In this document: in pieces, positions 45,010 through 56,925 of the stretch | How positions within the stretch are numbered: position 1 is the stretch's first letter | Layout of the letters: every line of letters starts with the position of its first letter | Origin: Rhizophagus irregularis | Taxonomy: Eukaryota > Glomeromycota > Glomeromycetes > Glomerales > Glomeraceae | DNA length: 64,000 nucleotides | NCBI RefSeq assembly: GCF_026210795.1 | Contig: NC_089436.1 | Coordinates: 4,216,001-4,280,000 of the forward strand | Direction of reading: 5' to 3' | Translations under genes and position numbers: made by a program | Notes under the pieces: model-generated | Told to the model about the DNA's origin: nothing | Databases searched by the model: none | Seen by the model: only the letters and a program-made list of their open reading frames with translations

Positions 45010-46862
45010 AAATTAAATCAAGTATAAGAGAATTTATTATAGTTGCTTTAGTATTAGATGATCAATAAAGCTTTATTTTTTATTTTTTGTGATACTGATA
45101 TATGAGTATATTTTATTTTTACATTCAAAAAAGTTTAAAAGTCATTTTAATTAAAAAATTAATTATTAACCATTTAATGCAAATAATGTTAAATTATCTT
45201 AATACAATATGTAAGAATTTAAACTTTGATGATTTTACTTGAGAAATTACTCTTATAATATCATGTATTATCACTTTGTCATTTCGTCATTGATCGGATA
45301 CACGCGAGTCACATGTAGAAAAGCTTTATCATAAAGGCATTATTGTATTTCAGCCAAATACTGTATTATTTGATGGGGATAATTGCAAAATAGAACTTTG
45401 ATAATATGCCGTTGATATTGAAGTGGCTGATTTTGATCAGATTATTGAGCATCATACCTATCACACTAAGACTATCTGATATTGAGTTATAGGAGTAAAG
45501 AAAGGTTACTAATTTCGAATGTTTCAAATGATTCTACAATGTGTAGGAACTAAAAAGTTTTATGGAAATCGGAATCATTATCTTATATGTAAGTCCTATA
45601 AATGAGCATTTGAATGATCTATAGACTAAATTTTATTTGAATTGCGGTACTACTGTTTTTGGGTTCAGATCAACTCAAAATGAACGAATAAATTATTAAC
45701 ATAACTGCAGATAAATTAATATTCTTTAAGGTTTTATTAAAAAAGATGTATCTAAATATTAATCTTTCTTGTAAATAAAGAATGTTATTTCGTTAAATTA
45801 TTTTTCGTTGCTTTTTTTACTCATATTTACGGAATTTCTTACAGAAATAGCGGATTGTCTTCTTTAAAAACATATGTTAATATTTCTTATGAATTTGTTA
45901 ATGCAAGAGCCATTTACTATTGAGCATTATTTTTTACACTTCATTCGCTTTAATTTTTTTATACCTCATCACAGATTAGTGTAAAGGTAATATGGAAGAT
46001 ATGATTGATTATCATGATCTCAATTCAAAAAATACAGTAATCAATTTAAAACTGTATAATAAAACTTCAAAATTATTATTGATTCACGTATGTGCAATAA
46101 AATTTTCGAACCTTTAATATTGGTCACCTTCATAATAATAACTTCTCTATACGGATATTATGAAATACCTTACATTTCTTTTATTTACCATATTTACTAG
46201 ACAAGGTTCATTTAACCAATCATATAATATTATTATTAAACTAAAAATTATTTTCCTAGCGTGAAGACAAAAAAAGCTTATGTAAAAAAAATAAGCAAAT
46301 GTCATCATCTAACTTTGATTATCGTTAATTAAAATAATTTTTTATTCTTCTAAATTTATTTTTGATAAATATATAAATTTGGCAGTATAAAGTTTTTATT
46401 ATAGGCTTGTTACTATTTTTATTTTTTTTTTAGAAATACAGAAAAAAAATTGTATGATGTACGTATACAAGTCGTATACATTACCGAAAAAATAATACTG
46501 AAAATGTGAAGTAAAAATGTAAATTATGTACTTCACAAAACGTACAAAGCATTGCCTAAATTTAGCCTCCTTATTTAATCATCATTTTAACCATTTCGGG
46601 TTAGATTTATTTTCTTTCTTATGATGATCAGCAGCTGCTTACGAATTTTCTTTGTCACAAAATCACAAAAATAGTAATGTTTATATAAAATAGTTGTACA
46701 AATTGTCATACAAATAGAAATACAAATTATTGAATTTCGTTCAATTCATAATTTTTTTTCTTTTGCTTTTAATAACCCTAAAATTTATTTTGAGTAACGT
46801 AGTTATTTATTTATATAACTAAAATCAAAATTATAATTCACAACTCAAATTAATTAATATAG
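45010..46862. other. Intergenic, no gene seen
   Basis: AT-rich spacer between the F-box gene and the kinase pseudogene. An upstream exon of the latter should lie here, because the exon at 46863 starts in mid-codon, but it could not be identified. Confidence 0.45.
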
Positions 46863-48480
46863 ATGAAAACCCAAAAAATTTATGGAAAAAGGAAGTTGAT
46901 CGTAATAAATATCAGGTAATAGCAATTTAATATTTTTTAATAATTATAATTATTTATTGGAATTTTTGTAATTAAAAATATTAATAATTTTTTTGTCTAT
47001 TAAAAGTTCCATGTTACAATTACTACTATTGATTTAACTATTGAATCAGAAAATGTAGATGAAAGTATAGTTTATATAGAAGATTTAGAAAAAAGAAGAC
47101 AAGCATATGGAATATGTAGAGAATGTAATGAACCTGGCACAGGAGACCATTGGTGTCAATCTTGTAATGCTAAAAGATTTAAGGATAACGACTAGTGGAA
47201 ATAAACATATTGATGAATTTATACAACAATCACAACTTAATGCTGTACACTATTCAAAATATCTTGAATGGATACTTTTTGAAAAATTTCAAAATGTCAC
47301 TTATATTGCAGATGGTGGTTTTGGTAGGATTTATTCAGCAGAATGGCTTGAAGGAAATATTGATCATTGGGATATTGAAAATCAAAGTTGGTATAGATAC
47401 AGGTTTAATAAATATGCATTGAAAAGTTTGAATAATTCTTCTGATATATGTTCAGATTTTTTAAATGAGGTATTTTAAAACTTACTTTGTCTTATATATA
47501 AAGATTATTATTTGCATTTATTTATTAATAAAATTTTCCTTTTTGATGATAATTAGATTAAATCTCATCTTCAGATTTATTTTGATAATATTGTTTCATG
47601 TTTTGGAATTACTCAAGATCCAAATAATAAAGAGTATATGATGGTTTTATATTATTGTGATGGAAATTTAAGAAATTATTTAAATAAATCTAAAATTTAT
47701 ATCAATTATAAATCAAAAATTGATAAATTACAACAAATTGCAAGAGGACTTTTAGATATTCATAATGCTGAAAAAGTTCACAAAGATGTTCATTCAGGTA
47801 ATATATTATTTTATAGAGCTATTCCATTTATAAGTGATTTAGGTATGTGTAAACCAGAAAATTTAAAGAAATCAGTTAAAGAAGAAGGAATTTATGGAGT
47901 ATTACCATACATGGCACCAGAAGTTTTAGGTGAATACCAATATACAAAAGCAGCAGATATTTACTCATTTGGAATAATAATGATTCCTTTTAATGATATT
48001 CCTCATGATAAATTTTTAGCTATTAAAATATGTAAAGGACTTAGACCAACAATTTCTAAAGATGTACCAAAGTTACTTGCAGATTTGATAATAAAATGTT
48101 GGGATGCTGAAATAAAAAATAGACCAACCACTAAAGAATTGTATCAGATATTAACAACATGGAATAACGAAACTAAAGATATTAAAGATAGTGAATATAG
48201 TGAATATATATAGCGAATATGATGAAGATAGTTAAGATGATGTAGATAGTGAGAATGGTGACAATAGTCAAAATAGTGAAATATATTTTCAAATAAAAGA
48301 ATGTGATAAAATTAGAAAAGAAAAATTCAAAAACAGGTCAAATGAAAATAAATCCAAAAGCTTTTAAATACACCCACAAGCATTTTATACTAGTAGACTT
48401 TTAAATTATAAAAATCTTCCAAAACCAGTAAATTATTTAGATTTATCATCTTTTCAATTCAGTTCAGGTAATTAAATTTA
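46863..48480 (+). pseudogene. TKL kinase with zinc ribbon, frameshifted and internally deleted
   Basis: Visible exons 46863-46915, 47007-47469 and 47557-48213. The zinc ribbon 'GICRECNEPGTGDHWCQSCN' lies in one frame, which stops at TAG 47193-47195. The following 'TSGNKHIDEFIQQSQLNAVH' and the kinase domain continue in the next frame, so 1-2 bases changed near 47185. The kinase part has 'IADGGFGRIYSAEW', 'KYALKSL', 'VHKDVHSGNIL' (HRDL changed to HKDV), 'ISDLG' and 'YMAPEVLG'. After 'DIYSFGIIM' about eight residues are missing and the text jumps to 'IPFNDIPHD', removing most of the usual 'WE.ssG' helix. The usual tail ('HPQAFYTSRLLNYKNLP') follows beyond the stop at 48213 with further stops. 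Non-functional as it stands. Confidence 0.8.
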
Positions 48481-48633
48481 ATTTTGATTTATCATATAAT
48501 CCATTTTACATTATTTATGTTATTTTTTTAATAGATGCTAATTATACTACTCAATCAACATTAGTAAATCCAAGTAAGTATTCTCTTAATTATCATTATT
48601 ATAATTATTTTATTTTACATATTATATTCACAG

Positions 48634-48937
48634 TTTAATGATGCTTGGTATATTAGTGATCTTGGATTTGTGGTCCTGCAAATAAATCATCAACATATAC
48701 TATATATGGAAATCTTCCTTACATCACTTCTGAAGTTATTAATGGAAAAGAATATACTTTTAAATCTGACTTTATAGTATTACAATGCTTATGTGTGAAA
48801 TTTCATCTGGACAACTCACCATTTATAATTATGAACATTATTGTAATCTTGCAATTAATATTATTAATAGTATGAGACCAAAAACTATATCAGAAATTCC
48901 TTCAGAATATAAAAGTTTAATTGGAGCGAAGTGCGTG
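48634..48937 (+). pseudogene. C-lobe fragment of a second TKL kinase
   Basis: Begins after a CAG acceptor with 'FNDAWYISDLGF' and, after a frame change, 'YTIYGNLPYITSEVINGKEY', then shifted again 'MLMCEISSGQL' and 'NIINSMRPKTISEIPSEYKS'. These match the DLG, APE-equivalent ('YITSEV'), subdomain IX and XI regions of the family. It ends abruptly at '...LIGAKC', where a Trp would follow, and unrelated sequence begins. This is a truncated tandem copy behind the kinase pseudogene. Confidence 0.7.
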
Positions 48938-50880
48938 TGATGTAAGTATAACAAGCTCACTACAGGTTGATTATAGGTATAACTAACTTGCTTTGCCACT
49001 CCAGATGAAAAAGATATGAAAAAGAAAAAGCGAAAGGTTGCATTTGCATTGACAGAAGACACTTTCGAGGATTTAACCAAGTTGCGCAAGAGTGTAAAAA
49101 GGATTGATTTGTAGGTTAGGGTTGTTAATGGATGGGTATCAGCTGGGGAAGAACCTGCGACTAAGAAGCGTCGTGCAGAAGAAAAAATAGGTGATTGTAG
49201 CCCAATAATTAATTTATTATTTTGTATAACATTACTTAGTATTGTATATACAATTATCAAATTTATTCTTTTCATTGTAATGTTATTACCTTTAAAATGC
49301 ATGTTTTACTTGTATTAAAATTTTATATAAATAAATTAATCGAATATTCTATCCTACAATAATATAAATAGTCATGGAATAGTTAATTAATACATAATTA
49401 TAAATTGAAGATTTAGAACTAACCGGTTAAAACAAGTTGATTAGCTTGTTTATAAATGACAGTTTAATTTATACATGGTGATAATTATCTTTTTTTGATG
49501 AATTTTGTCAAACGGAAAGAAAACAAGAAAAACTCAATCAAGAAAGGTTAACAAGATTTGATATTTTTGGTTTCAATTTATTTTTTTTTCTTTATTCTTT
49601 TCGGGTAAAATGTCATAGAATTTAGAATGCAATTCATTAATTAACATGGTTTTACATTTTTATTATGATTGCAAGTTTCGTTCTGGCTGGTTGAAATAAT
49701 GTAATACAATCTTTAAGTCGATTTTTTAAAGAATAACAACATTTGGCGTAATTTATTTGGTTTAAATAGCATGACTAAATTGAAGTTTTAAAAAAGAGAA
49801 TGATCCTAAAATGGAAAAATAATATAACAATTGATTTATTTGTCAAACCAAATGATTGTTGTACAGACTGAGAAGTAAGAACTCTTAAAAATACATATTT
49901 TTTTATAGAAACTAAGACTATTTTTGACAATTTGGTATTTATTTTAGTCATAAAAGTGATCTGAAAAAAAGTAAAGCACGGACGATAAAAATACAAGAAG
50001 TTAAACACTCGGAGTAAATTTTAATAAATGGTACGTAACATACAATGAAATAAGATAATAAATGGGAACCTCTTTGATGGAAATTTTCGTTTTAATTTTA
50101 AAAGTACGAGTCAATATTCATATTTTATAGACATTAATGTACTTTCCTAACATGTTTAAAAAACCAAAATAAGGATATGATCTCAAGTTTTAGACATTTA
50201 TAAGCTTATTAAATGTATGAAGATTCCTATAAAAGAATTTCAGCATTCTAATAATTTTTAGTTACAGTTGATTGAACCCGATTGAATTGTTTAAAGGATT
50301 ATTCTTGTTTTCTTAAGCGTATTCTGCATGTGTTTGCAATATTCCTTTCTATATAGAAAAGTTATCATGTTAAAATTATAAAATGTCATAATTTGTATTA
50401 ATGAATGAATAATTAGATATGAAAAAGTCTTTGAAAGGAATTATTCTTATCTTTATATTAAATAACAAAGAAAACCTTGTACGTTAATGAAAACTTTGAG
50501 AAATCAAATATTATATATTCCTTATATTCCTTTCAATTGTATACTGTACTATAAATAATTTTGTATTTATACGTATATTTAGAACAAGTTCATACATATG
50601 TCATTATATACTGTAAAAATGACAAAGAATTAGAACAATGAAGCCAATGTGTTATCTAAAATATTGCGAAGAGTATTGTTATATTAATGCTTATTTATTC
50701 CTTCTACAGATAAAACATAATAAAAATTTTCCAATTACCGGCACTTTATATTTTTTGTATGGCAATGTAAATTATAAAATGTAATACGTTTTTGTGATAG
50801 GTAAATCAGTAAATATTAATGTCACGTGATCGCTCCTGTCACATGAGTATAAACTAGGTATACTAATGAAGTTTTCGATA
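48938..50880. other. Non-coding, with a short basic ORF remnant
   Basis: Around 49015-49200 the plus strand reads 'KKKKRKVAFALTEDTFEDLT' and, after a stop, 'VVNGWVSAGEEPATKKRRAE'. This is an NLS-like, evidently decayed piece of an unrecognised gene joined to the kinase fragment. Slightly higher GC than its surroundings suggests it was inserted. 49320-50880 is plain AT-rich spacer. Confidence 0.4.
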
Positions 50881-51182
50881 GCCAACCTTGGTTGAAAGGA
50901 AAATACGGATCTTAATTTTTATATTTTGATTGCCTTTAACTTTCTTTTTTGTAGATAGTTGCTAGTTTGTCCGATGGTTTTTTAACGGTTCCCATTTGAT
51001 TTATTAGCGTAGTCCTACTTTATCAAATAGTACAGATCGAAGAGTGGGGTCCCGTAGGGGATGAAGAACAAAGGTCTATACACACATATTAGTTTTAAGT
51101 CTTTTCGAACTCTTCTTTCTTTTATTTGTAATAGTCTGGGTTCTAACACTCTTTTAGTAATAAAATAAATAAATAAATAAAT
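50881..51182 (+). mobile_element. A-tailed retroposon 1, 302 bp
   Basis: Starts GCCAACCTTGG and ends in (AATA)n. It is flanked by AAGTTTTCGATA at 50869-50880 and 51183-51194. The right flank also serves as the left flank of the next insert. No intact ORF. No convincing Pol III boxes were found, so SINE or LINE 3' end cannot be separated. Confidence 0.75.
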
Positions 51183-51194
51183 AAGTTTTCGATA

Positions 51195-51312
51195 GCCTTC
51201 GGAAGTTGGGTTTATACTAGCTTTGGTAGCTTCTTTTCTAAGGACTCAACTCCCATTTTTGTATGACTCTTGTCGTTGTCTAAATTTTTAAAATAAATTA
51301 AAATAAAAATAA
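51195..51312 (+). mobile_element. A-tailed retroposon 2, 118 bp
   Basis: Starts GCCTTCGGAAG and ends in an A-rich tail (AAATAAATTAAAATAAAAATA). It is flanked by AAGTTTTCGATA at 51183-51194 and 51313-51324. Shares the GCC start and the duplication with retroposon 1. Confidence 0.75.
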
Positions 51313-51801
51313 AAGTTTTCGATATTAACTATATAAACTATAAACATGTGTAATACCTCATAACTGTCAATATGTTTAAAATAAAAAAAAAACCTATATA
51401 AACTATGAAAAGAACTTGATTCTTTTTTTTTTTTTTTTTTTTTCTTGTTCATTTCATATGAACTCTCGAGCTGTTTTATTTATTACAATATATATGAAAG
51501 GCAATAATGTGGAGAATTGCTTCAACATACTCATTCCATATGCAATGTATAAAAATTTGTCACTATCTTAGGATTTTGTGAATTAAGGTAGTATTTTTTC
51601 AAGACTATGAAAGTATGAATTATACTAAATCACATGTTTAATAATGATCAACATAAATTTCATATGAATTTTTTGCTGCGATTTTCTGAAAACTGATTGG
51701 TTAAATGATAATTCCTTGTTATCTATAAATGGAATAGGTATTTCACCTGATCACCATATATGTAAAAGTACTCCTTTTTTTCTTTCTTCGTTTGCAATAT
51801 C

Positions 51802-53517
51802 ATGGCATGCTCAAAAGTATTGTTAGGAAATTTTCCCGAATTAACAGATGATATTATTCAATATTTTCGGGATGATATTCCAACATTACGTTCATGTATT
51901 TTAGTTAATAAATTTTGGTGTCAAATTGCGATTCCATTATTATGGAAAGATCCGTTTTCAATGAAAAATCCTAAAAATTTTCACTTTATTGAAATTTATT
52001 TACAAAAAATAAATGAAAAGGACAAAGCACAATTAAATAGATGTGGAATTAATAATAATGTATTTCCTTCAAAAACATTATTTAATTATTCCAATTTTAT
52101 TAAATGTATAAATACACGAAACATATGTTCCAATATTGTAAATTGGATTGAAACTAACAAAACGTTTACCTGTTCAAAAGGACGTATTTTTTTATTATTA
52201 ATTAAAGTATTTATAGAAAATGAAGCTAAATTACATACTTTTGAAATTGAAATTGCATTTAATTACCTTATGAGCAGAAATTTTTTTGATTCTATTTTTA
52301 AATTAATCTTACAAAATCCAAAATTCATTAGTAATATAAAAAATTTAAAACTTTATTTTAAAGAAGAAATTGTAATATATAAATTAGATTATGAATTTTT
52401 GAAATGTTTTTATTATCATTGCAATTTAATTTCATCACTTCATATTAGATTTTTTGAATATGAAAGTTTTATACATAACCACATGACAATTGAAAACCAA
52501 TTATCACAAATTATTAATTCACAAAAAAATCTTAAAAAAATTATTTTTGCAAATGATAGAAAATATTCAAGCCCTCGTTATCCTGGTATACCATTATATA
52601 ATATCATAGGTAATTCTAATAGTTCAAAATCTTTAAAGATGATTATATTTTATGGAATTGATTTTAGGAATATATTACATATAAAAGAGGCATTTAATCA
52701 ATTAAATGGTTTAGAATTTATTCATATAATTGAGTGTTCTATTTTTAATTCTAATTTTATTCAACAAATCATTGATCTTAATAATGAACCATTTAAATTA
52801 ATATCTTTATTTATAAAGAATGAGTTTTATAGTAATGAAAGTAGAAATTTACAAATTGAATTAATGCAATTATTATTTCAAAAATTTGGTGAATATTTAG
52901 AAAATATTAGATTTACCCCAAATGTAAATGATGTAATACAATGCAGAGCATTAGAATTTATTAATAATTATTGTAAGAGAATTAAATTTTTTGATATATA
53001 TACATATAATATTCAGAAAGCTCATATTGTATTAGATTCAGTCAAAATTTTCGGACAAAACCTTAATTATTTTTCCATATATGTTTCTATTTGTCATAAT
53101 GAAACAAATGAATCTATAATAGAAATGTTTTTAAGATTAGTACATGTTCTTCCTTGTAAGTTAGAATATTTGAATTTACATTTTAATACTCTGATTAGAA
53201 AAAATATTTGGGAAGAATTTTTAAAAAATTTAAAACATATTTTTATTAAGAAATTATTAATCAAAAGTAATGATTTATTTGATAATATCTTACCATATAT
53301 AAAGGAATATATTATGAAAGATAAAAGAGTTAAATATTTAGCTATTAAAGGATGTATAGCAAACCAAACAAATAAAATTAGTACACATTTGGATAAAAAA
53401 GAGTTGTTTACTATGACAGATGAATTGAAGGAATTTGAATCATATAACATTAAAGTTAAAGAATATGATAATTTATATATTAAAGCCTATGATAAATTTA
53501 TAGATGAGATGTATTAG
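51802..53517 (+). CDS. F-box protein (571 aa)
   Basis: Single exon. Residues 1-52 hold 'FPELTDDIIQYFRDDIPTLR' followed by 'SCILVNKFWCQIAIPLLWKD', the F-box start of the family. 'LFNYSNFIKCI' follows at about residue 93. The body is Ile/Leu/Asn-rich with LRR-like beta segments such as 'LEFIHIIECSIF' and 'LEYLNLHFNTL', ending in a charged tail. Probable substrate receptor of an SCF ubiquitin ligase, substrate unknown. The start codon is the first ATG in frame, just before the F-box. CTATAAATGG near 51722 is a possible TATA element. Intact. Confidence 0.87.
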   Translation: MACSKVLLGNFPELTDDIIQYFRDDIPTLRSCILVNKFWCQIAIPLLWKDPFSMKNPKNFHFIEIYLQKINEKDKAQLNRCGINNNVFPSKTLFNYSNFIKCINTRNICSNIVNWIETNKTFTCSKGRIFLLLIKVFIENEAKLHTFEIEIAFNYLMSRNFFDSIFKLILQNPKFISNIKNLKLYFKEEIVIYKLDYEFLKCFYYHCNLISSLHIRFFEYESFIHNHMTIENQLSQIINSQKNLKKIIFANDRKYSSPRYPGIPLYNIIGNSNSSKSLKMIIFYGIDFRNILHIKEAFNQLNGLEFIHIIECSIFNSNFIQQIIDLNNEPFKLISLFIKNEFYSNESRNLQIELMQLLFQKFGEYLENIRFTPNVNDVIQCRALEFINNYCKRIKFFDIYTYNIQKAHIVLDSVKIFGQNLNYFSIYVSICHNETNESIIEMFLRLVHVLPCKLEYLNLHFNTLIRKNIWEEFLKNLKHIFIKKLLIKSNDLFDNILPYIKEYIMKDKRVKYLAIKGCIANQTNKISTHLDKKELFTMTDELKEFESYNIKVKEYDNLYIKAYDKFIDEMY

Positions 53518-55259
53518 GTATATGTATAATGTATATTCATATTAAATTTATATTTACTGTATATCTATTAAGGGAATTATTATATTATTATTCATTTGTA
53601 TTCAATTTTATATTAAATTAAAAACAGAATAAAACAAATATTATTGGATTTAAAAATTACACTATTTTTATGTGATTAATTAATACTAGTGATGACAAAA
53701 AAGAATGCATAATTGAATGAACAAAAAAGAAATAGTGTATAATATAATTATTTTTTAAAAGAATAGAAGATATCTTGATAGACTTGATCTTTATCCAAAT
53801 AAAATTATCAGGTTTGCCCTATTATCTGGATAAAAAAGTCTTTTTTTAAAAAAAATGTTTAAAATTATTATTGAATATCAAAAAAATAAATAAAATTCCA
53901 ACAAAATATATAATTTAATAAAATTAATAATAATAAATAGTGATGATTTTAATATATTACAGTCTTATTACAGATATTAATAAATGATGTTGATAGTTAA
54001 TGAGATTTGATGAATAAATTAATTGATGATTTAAAAATTATGCTACTATATGTAAATATTGAGATTTGATTAATGGTCATCCTAGTTTTAGTATATTGGT
54101 ATAAAATTGTAAAAATTTAAATTAAAACTTAGATATGTTAATATTTAGTAAAAAATTTTATTGTAATTTACATATTATATAGTAAGAAAATCACCTCCAA
54201 GAATTGAACTTAGACACAGAAATTGTAAAACCAATGGTATTGGATAATGTTGAGTTAATAAGTTATTAAGGAAAGAACTCAACAAAGGAATGAAATAAAG
54301 AGTATCATGTGAAGAATAAAATCACATGAGATAAATCAAATGATTGAGAAAGGGTAAATTTTTGCAAGACAAAGGATCTCTGACACCAATTGGCATGATG
54401 CAATGCTTCATGGGTGATGCAAATGATCCCCTTGTAAAAATTATCTAAGAATGGCCAAGTAATTTCAAGTTGACAAAGGGTAAAGATTACATCTGGTACT
54501 TCCTTCATATCTCTCTAATATATTACTATATATATCATTATCAATTATTCTTTATATACTATCTTGACTCTATTTCAACAGAAATTATAGAAAATTACAA
54601 ATAGTTTATTGCTGTTTATGATGAAACTATTTTAATTTAAAAAAATGAATTTTTTAACCATTTATCATCAAAATAAAAAAAAATTATATATATAATTCTT
54701 TATAGATTTTTCCGATCTATTTTTTTTTTTTGATAAAATGATCTTTAATAAATACAAGGTTAGATGTAATATTTTGCAGTAAAATTACGAAATCTGTATA
54801 TTATGTATAATTAGATTTTATAATATTTAGAATTATATAGAAAATTCTTATGAATAATATTTTTAATTTTATAATGATGTGTCACATTTATCATATCAAT
54901 TAATTCAAGCTATTTGATCTGAAACTAGTACTGTAATATGAATCTTAACAGTCACATTATTAAATTAAAAAAAAAATTGAAATCCAAATTAATATTGATA
55001 ATGGGCTTTTGCTTTGGTATATCCGGTCATAGTCATTGGATATAATGACACAGATTTAACTTATAGTATCGATAAATTTTATACTGTACATTATTTATTT
55101 ATTATACAGTATATAATATCGGGAAAATACATTTTATTGATTCATATTAGAATAATATTGCAATATTAAAAGCAAAAATTTTTAATAGTCTAAACAATAA
55201 TAGTCTGAACAATAATAATACTATAAATATTTTCTGTTATAATATGTGGGTGGATTAAT
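53518..55259. other. Intergenic, includes a possible dispersed repeat at 54190-54530
   Basis: The minus strand at about 54190-54275 reads like a worn tRNA-type B box (AAGTTCAATTCTTGGAGG). It is preceded by 54305-54508, which looks GC-richer than its surroundings and has an open frame without known motifs. A tRNA-derived SINE is possible but unproven. The rest is AT-rich spacer. Confidence 0.3.
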
Positions 55260-56925
55260 GGTTATCGGCTATAAAGTTTGCCACTGACGTAGCAAAATTT
55301 GATATTGTATGCACATTCTCTCAATCCACAACGGAGTGAAATGTGTTGACCGTTTAATTGCGTTCGGGTATAGAGATTTGATGATGGCGTCGCGTGGGTG
55401 TCATCGGCTCATCGTAAAACAGTGTGCATCAGTAATAATGTCGTTGGTTCTTCGGTTTCGATGGGATGGTGATGATAGGATTTTTTGTGATAATTCCCAG
55501 TCTTTGAGGCAACGGTTATGAGCCATCCATATTTTTTCGAATATATCCTTTGAATCGCTTGAACCATGTATAAAATAACCTTTTTTAATAATAAAATTTT
55601 TTTAACGTAACTTTGGACAAAGTCAATTGGAGAAGTAGGTATAAATTGATGAAATAATAAATAAATTAGATGAGCCGCTGTGGTAACAAGAAGGAATAAA
55701 TATATCTTCGTCATTTCTGATTTAATAAAAATGGTGATAACGCTTCCTCGACAATGTAATCGTGAAGTGTAGTTTGATGAGAGGTTAATCGATCATAGTA
55801 GGACCGAAGCCTAGATGTTGATTCGTATCTTCAGCTTGGTGACAATTAGGGCATATTATAGTGTCGTTGGAGTATAGGTTTGGGTAGAGAAGTTTGAGGA
55901 TATCGCCACATGCCCTATGAAAAAAAATTTCTTTAAAATATACTTAAAATGTACTTATATATTTTAAAATATATCTAAAATGTACTTAAAATTTTTAAAT
56001 GTACTTATAATATACTTAAAATTGCAATTTTAAGTATATTTAAAGTATAAAATTTTATACTTAAATTACATTTAAAATATACTTAATTGCAATTTAAATA
56101 TAATTTAAGTATAATTTAAGTGCAAAATTTTATACTTTAAATATACTTAAAATTGCAATTTTAAGTATATTTTAAGTATATTTTAAAATGTTAAGTATAT
56201 TTTAGGTATATTTTAAAAATATATAAGTATATTTTAAGTACATTTTAAAGAATTTTTTTTTTATAGGGATGGTAAAATGTGGTTGAGACTTTTTATTTTG
56301 AAGGTGACTAATTTGGATTTTAAATTTCCAAATGGTTCCGTGGTGCTGTTATGGTGGATCCAGGATTTTGCCATGGTCCGTCATGTGTTGAGCGTATTTT
56401 CGTATATCTCAATAGGACTATAACGGTGTCATTAACGCGTCCGGGATAACCTTTGTATTGATGGGTCATGGGGATCGGTGGTAATAGTCAACCTTGATTG
56501 GAATATGTGTCAGCTATATCATTGTAGTGGTCGCCTTAGGTTCTTTGAAGAAATTAGTAAGTCGATTAGTTTGAAAATGTGGTGCGGTTATTTAGCTTTA
56601 ATTTTCGTCTTTGGGAGGTTAATCTTTTTGTGATTTGTTTGAAAGTGTAAATAACGTTATGTATGTACAAATGTTAACGGAGCTGTTATTCGAACAACAT
56701 ATAAGAGCGGCGTAATTTTCTGCTTTGGTTGAAGACGGTAAATAAGGAGCTGCCTTTAAAACTAATTAGCGGAACGTCAGTAGATGATACTTCGATCCAT
56801 ACGAAACCAAGTTGAGATTTGCTGGAATTTGTGGTCATAGTGCTGAAGCCTGAAGGATCTGTCTGTATAAAATTTGTATGTTGAAAGCTCGCCGCTAATC
56901 GTATTGTGTCATGATCAGCTGTCAC
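55260..56925 (-). pseudogene. LINE retrotransposon 3' part (RNase H and zinc knuckle), dead
   Basis: Read on the minus strand. 56925-56740 gives 'QLGFVWIEVSSTDVPLISF' and 'KGSSL'. After a frame change, 56735-56690 reads 'SSTKAENYAALIC', the RNase H helix motif of fungal LINEs. Near 56520 'YNDIADTYSNQG' recalls the late RNase H Asp motif. After the MITE (55913-56268), 55895-55800 reads 'ILKLLYPNLYSNDTIICPNC' and 'HQAEDTNQHLGF', a C..C...H zinc knuckle. 55540-55420 has 'NIWMAHNRCLKDWELSQKI', the C-terminal end type of these elements. Multiple stops and frameshifts. The region is less AT-rich than its surroundings. Confidence 0.7.
55913..56268. mobile_element. CCCTAT-family MITE, 356 bp, in a LINE
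   Basis: Termini CCCTATGAAAAAAAATTTCT and, on the other strand, CCCTATAAAAAAAAAATTCT. The 3-bp duplication is ATG (55910-55912 and 56269-56271). The interior is an almost complete palindrome of AAAATATACTTAAAA-type words (TTAAGTATA). It shares its terminal sequence and target length with the MITE at 37745. Confidence 0.9.

Noticed and set aside
48838-49302. 154-aa minus-strand ORF
   Set aside because: Antisense to the kinase C-lobe fragment and the basic remnant; the plus-strand readings carry recognisable motifs.
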